From: Bisporella sp. PMI_857
Taxonomy: Eukaryota > Ascomycota > Leotiomycetes > Helotiales > Helotiaceae
DNA length: 64,000 nucleotides
NCBI GenBank assembly: GCA_021307315.1
Contig: JAJSPD010000016.1
Span: 124,001-188,000, forward strand
Direction of reading: 5' to 3'
Below, one piece after another: positions 60,076 to 64,000 of the stretch (positions within the stretch are counted from its first letter, which is position 1; each line of letters begins with the position of its first letter). The notes under the pieces were generated by a model, which saw only the letters and a list, made by a program, of their open reading frames with translations, was not told the DNA's origin and did no database searches. Position numbers and translations under genes: made by a program.

Positions 60076-60990
60076 ATGAGGGCTTCAACGAATCTACCAC
60101 TATATTCCCTAATCCTCCTATTTCTTTCGACATTTGCAGTTGCGTGGCCGTGGCCGAGATGGCTTCCGGAATTAGATTCTTTGGTTGTGCGGCAGGACAG
60201 TGGTGATAGTGCGACGCCAACAAGTAGGTGATTCGAGATCCCAAACACGTTAAAAATGCTAACTTGCCCAGCAGCATCAGCACGAAGAACCAGCTCATCG
60301 GATTCTTCCTCCCCCTCCGAGACTGGCAAAAGCTCCACAACGATAAAATCATTTAGTAATACCAAGGGAGGTACAACAGCGACAGGCACCCAATCAGGCT
60401 CAAAAACAAGCAGCCAGTCTGGCGCAAAAACAACCAAGAAGGCCACAACTACCTTTGATGCACGGCTCCCAGCTGGTGGAGTCTCCATGATCACACCTGC
60501 CCCATTATCCACTTCTTTCTACAAAATTGGCGACTATGTCACATTTGCATGGAACTACACCTCGCTCCTCGCAACGCCCTCACAGATCAACATTGTAGCG
60601 ACTTGCACTGCTAACCAGCAGCTCTACACTTTGGCCGCGAACCAGACAGTGGGTAATGCCACCGGGGCAGTGACGTGGGATACAGGGGCATATCAACAGA
60701 CCGCATTGAGCGCCCCGTTGCTTACGGAGACGTACACGCTCATTATCTATGACGCGGCGAGCAGCATTTCTGCTACGCCTCAAGCGGGATACCTGTCCAC
60801 TTTCAATACATTCACTTTTGGCATGTATGTCCCACAACCATACACGCCTCTCGACGAATTTGTCTGTATAACCTGTAGTGGGGCGCTTGGAGATATGGAG
60901 AGGAGAGCGTTGGGCATGGTGATTGGTGTTAGTGCTATCACCATATTGAGCTTCACATGGTTCGTCGGAGGTACGGGAATAATCTGGTAG
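60076..60990 (+). CDS. Ser/Thr-rich secreted or surface protein with C-terminal membrane segment
   Basis: Two exons, 60076-60223 and 60272 (or 60275)-60990, giving about 288 aa. A signal peptide (STNLPLYSLILLFLSTFAVA) is followed by a Ser/Thr/Gly-rich linker typical of O-glycosylated fungal wall proteins. A beta-rich domain from about residue 125 to 250 follows, with N-glycosylation sites (NYTS, NQTV, NATG). The protein ends in a hydrophobic segment (LGMVIGVSAITILSFTWFVG), which is either a membrane anchor or a GPI signal. The domain resembles a conserved ascomycete membrane-protein family of unknown function. The acceptor CCCAGCAG is a tandem NAGNAG site, so two isoforms differing by one alanine are possible. 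Confidence 0.78.
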
Positions 60991-61580
60991 ATGATTTAAA
61001 TTGGCAATGTAAGAGGACCGGATGCATAATTGGAAATTTCCGAAATGGTGGAAACATCACAACGACACTCATTATAAAAGGCTGGGAAGGGGATATGGTG
61101 TTCTGGATATTTTTACGGCCATGTATTATGGGGGTTTTGAGGATGCATAGTTAGCGGCTATCTAGTCAAATGTAATGAGAATGAGAAAGATTTATCAAGC
61201 TACTACGGGACAACATCTTATTTAGTATGCTTGAACCAAGGTCAGTATTCTGTCAGCTACTATTATACATTTTGAGGGCATGTCTAGCTGCTCTATGTAA
61301 AAGTCACACCTTGAGATATGTCCAAGCATTCAGTTTCAACGACTATAGTGTAGGTTCGTTGTATGTGCTGTGATGTGCACACAAACAGGCTATGTGATCA
61401 CCCATTGCTGACTCCTTGTCGTCAATTCGGGATATGTCCGTCAACATACCTTCCCTCTTGAGAACTAGCTTTGTGGTGCGGTAGCCATAGCTGCAGAGAT
61501 ACAGCATTTATGCCACCGGAGATGTCGGTATAGGATATAATATGATATAAACATCACATCCATCCTCAATAGATATGCCC
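60991..61580. other. Intergenic, convergent 3' ends
   Basis: About 590 bp between the secreted protein gene (+) and the CDK11-type kinase (-). Nothing else seen. Confidence 0.5.
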
Positions 61581-63024
61581 TCATATCAATTTCAACGAAA
61601 ACCCACCGCCCTTCTCCTCGTCTTCCCTTCCGGCAAAGATCCCGCTGAAATCGGTAGCTCCGATCTCAGGAACCTTTCCTCGCACAGGGGCATTTGGCGT
61701 AACCCTTCTTCTTCTCTTTTCTTGCCCAGCTTTGCTGGGGAAGGTAGGGAACATCTCCGTGCTCTTCGGCTTCGGATCTTCCTTGAAGAACGGATGGTCC
61801 AGCACCTCCTGCGCGCCTGGTCTCTTCGCCGGATTCAGCTCCAGCAGGCTAACCAACAACGCCGCGCCGGCGCCCGTCAAGAACGGGAATTTCGCCCTTA
61901 TCACGCTCCCTTGAGAAGCCGGGTTCTTGGGCAACCGCAACGAGCGCGCGTTCGGTAGACGCTTGAAGCCCGGCCATGAGGTCTCGGTAGGGATCCCGCA
62001 GAGCTCGAAGATCTTAGAGAGCTCATCAACCTCGTTCTTTCCTTGCAAGAGTGTTTCTTTCGTTAACAACTCCCCGAAAATACACCCCACGCTCCACATA
62101 TCCACTGCTGTGCCATACCGTTCCGCCCCTAGCAGCAGCTCCGGCGCTCGGTACCATAGTGTCACAACTAGCTGTGTGAGTTTTGGTGGAGGGTCGCCGA
62201 AGTAGCGCGCCATGCCGAAGTCTGCGATTTTGAGCTGACCGCGGTTGTTGAGGAGGAGATTGGAGGTCTTGAGATCTCGGTGCAGGATCCAGTTCGTGTG
62301 CAGGTAGGAGACGCCGGAGACGAGTTGGAGGAGAAGGGTCTTTATTTCGGAGGTGAGGAAGGGTTCAGACATGTCTTCGAGTAGGGTTTTGAGATCGTGC
62401 TCAAGGAAGTCGAGGACGAGGAATATACTTTTTTTCTCGCATTAGCTTTTGCATTGAAATTTGGAGAGGGGGGACATACTTCTCAATCTTACTTGTATCC
62501 TCCCCAACCACCACTTCTTGCAGTGTAACGATATTGGGATGCTCACAGTCCATTAATGTCTGTATCTCTCGTAACCCACTAACGGGCACTCCATCCTGCA
62601 CATTCTCCATCTTCAACCTCTTCAGCGCAACCACTTTACCTGACACACTATCCTTCGCCCTAGAAACCCATCCATAAGCTCCCTCCTCTATATCATTCAG
62701 CTTCTCGTAGTCTTCCACGCTCCTACATTTCTTCCATTTCCCACCAGGGAACCGCAGGAGCTTCGTTGGGCTCAATTCTTTCTTCTCTTCCTCAACGTTT
62801 GGCTCTGGAGACAGTTTCCGCCGCTTTGAGGGACGAGGGGAGGGTTCTTGCTCCGACTGAGCGGCTTGTTGGGTAGCGGCTTGAGCAGCTGCAGCAGCTT
62901 CCTCTGCTTTGCGCTGCTTCTTAGCTTTCGCGCGTTTCTTCTCCTCTTTCTCGCGTTTGCGCTGTGCGTCTATTTTTGCATCTTCTTCATCGTCTGCCCA
63001 GCGAGACTTTATCTTGCTTGCCAT
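61581..63024 (-). CDS. Cyclin-dependent kinase, CDK11 (PITSLRE) type
   Basis: Two exons, 63024-62480 and 62427-61581, join in phase to 463 aa. The N-terminal 100 residues are highly charged (Lys/Glu/Ala coiled coil, then SKRRKLSPEP), as in CDK11 proteins. The kinase domain starts near SVEDYEKLNDIEEGAYGWVS, has the ATP-lysine in VVALKRLK, and the cyclin-binding helix reads PVSGLREI in place of PITSLRE. HRDLKTSNLLL and DFGMARYFG are intact, and the activation segment ends TLWYRAPELLLG, so it should be active. The split falls after SKIEN, before IFLVLDFLEHDLK. In other fungi and animals such kinases act in transcription and RNA processing. Nuclear location is suggested by the basic N-terminus. 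Confidence 0.93.
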
Positions 63025-63181
63025 CTTAATTTCGATAGTTAGGTTACAAGAGAGAATATATGATGGTTGTCAAGGCTCCGGTCGGATATTTTTCGAACGT
63101 CAGCCTTGCATCTCCACTTTATTTCTAGATGCAACTGTCAACCACGCAACTATGCAACGGTAATAGGAACTGACTGCTGAA
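63025..63181. promoter_or_regulatory. Short bidirectional promoter, CDK11-type kinase / NDUFAF7-type
   Basis: Only 157 bp separate the start codons of two divergent genes, so their promoters and 5' UTRs must overlap. No TATA box is obvious. Confidence 0.65.
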
Positions 63182-64000
63182 ATGAGGTCAATTGTGTCAC
63201 TTCAGGCTCGTACTTTGCTACGAAGCTCTGCGAGGTGTAAATATGCACCAGCTTGGGCTGGCATAAGATGGTCTTCAACAGACATGAGACAATGGACTAC
63301 ACCACTGGCAAAACAGCTCTCTGAAGCAATTTCAGTACTATTTTCTACTCCTAGTCGAGTGAACCACCGATGCTAATCCTTCAATAGGCAACAGGGCCAA
63401 TTCCATTAGCAGCGTTCATGCGAATGTGCTTGACCTCAGACATAGGTGGCTACTATACCTCCAAACAAGAAGGCCGCGACCAATTCGGCACAAAAGGAGA
63501 CTTTATCACGTCCCCAGAAATCTCCCAAGTTTTTGGAGAGCTCATAGGTATATGGTTTGTAGCAGAATGGATGGCGCAGGGTAGGAAAAGCAAGGGCATA
63601 GAGCTGGTGGAGATTGGTCCCGGGAGAGGAACGCTTATGGATGATATATTACGAGTATGTCCTAGGACGTGGCCAGATGTAGCAGTAGCTGATTTTTGTA
63701 GACAATACGAAATTTTAAGCCTATGGCAAGCAGTATTGAGGCTGTTTACTTGGTTGAGGCAAGTCCTGCATTGAGAGACGCTCAGAAACAGCTTTTGTGC
63801 GGTGATGCTCCTATGTCTGAGACGTCTATCGGGTTTCAAAGTACGAGCAAATACACAAATATCCCAATTATATGGACAGAAAATATACGTTTCATCCCAT
63901 CAGGTGAGTTTCTATGGCCCGAAGGATCTTGGATAGTACTAATTGATTTAGATGGTGACAAAAGTCCATTCATTGTGGCCCATGAATTCTTCGATGCCCT
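63182..64000 (+). CDS. NDUFAF7/MidA-type mitochondrial protein arginine methyltransferase (partial)
   Basis: Cut by the right edge of the window. Exons 63182-63334, 63388-63654, 63702-63903 and 63952 onward join in phase. The N-terminus is a mitochondrial presequence (many Arg/Ser, no acids: [20 protein letters not shown]). Landmarks of the family follow: [27 protein letters not shown], then the SAM-binding motif [32 protein letters not shown], and [11 protein letters not shown] at the cut. In animals NDUFAF7 dimethylates a complex I subunit during assembly of the respiratory chain; the fungal protein presumably does the same. Confidence 0.92.

Overview
The window is a typical stretch of a filamentous ascomycete nuclear genome. 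The genes carry short spliceosomal introns (mostly 46-75 nt, GT..AG, with CTAAC/CTAAT-like branch sites close to the acceptor). The families present are also characteristic of this group: a HET protein, a Zn2Cys6 regulator, an Egh16/MAS-type secreted protein, a UstYa/DUF3328 oxidase, UDP-galactopyranose mutase and a hybrid histidine kinase with an N-terminal kinase-like domain. I would guess a plant-associated Pezizomycotina, perhaps Leotiomycetes, but the sequence alone does not fix the species. Exon joins below were derived by hand from reading-frame continuity, splice signals and protein-family expectation. Where all phases close I say so; uncertain joins are flagged.

Left third (1-19.4 kb): a stand-alone UstYa-like oxidase; a 1195-aa serine/arginine-rich protein with a C-terminal membrane segment; an intron-containing tRNA-Leu(AAG); a HET gene on the minus strand; an ankyrin + DIL protein; a TBC Rab-GAP; a cytochrome b561-type membrane protein; and divergent from it allantoicase, whose promoter has three GATA-type sites.

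Middle (20-35.3 kb): a nine-exon hybrid histidine kinase of about 2,537 aa (degenerate protein kinase, AAA-type ATPase, GAF, HisKA, HATPase, receiver). It is followed by a divergent pair, UDP-galactopyranose mutase and a Golgi-type nucleotide-sugar/triose-phosphate transporter, separated by a 2.35-kb repeat-rich intergenic region. The pair looks like the glfA-glfB galactofuranose locus.

35.3-39.6 kb is a gene desert. It holds a 1.36-kb non-autonomous DNA transposon with near-identical terminal inverted repeats of roughly 85 bp and a perfect 9-bp target-site duplication, which fits a Mutator-like element. Internal duplicated segments differ by CpA-to-TpA changes, as expected from repeat-induced point mutation.

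Right third (39.6-64 kb): an MFS exporter and a Zn2Cys6 regulator in tandem; ribosomal protein eL27 with 7-nt and 8-nt terminal coding exons; a secreted Egh16-like protein; a Golgi-pH-regulator-type membrane protein; an RRM protein with a 10-nt micro-exon; eIF3l; a universal-stress-protein-domain protein; a Ser/Thr-rich secreted or surface protein; a CDK11-type kinase; and, across a 157-bp bidirectional promoter, an NDUFAF7-type mitochondrial methyltransferase cut by the window end.

Most genes are housekeeping or conserved fungal genes. The most noteworthy items are the transposon with its repeat architecture, the galactofuranose pair, the degenerate kinase fused to a hybrid histidine kinase, and the unusual micro-exon structures.
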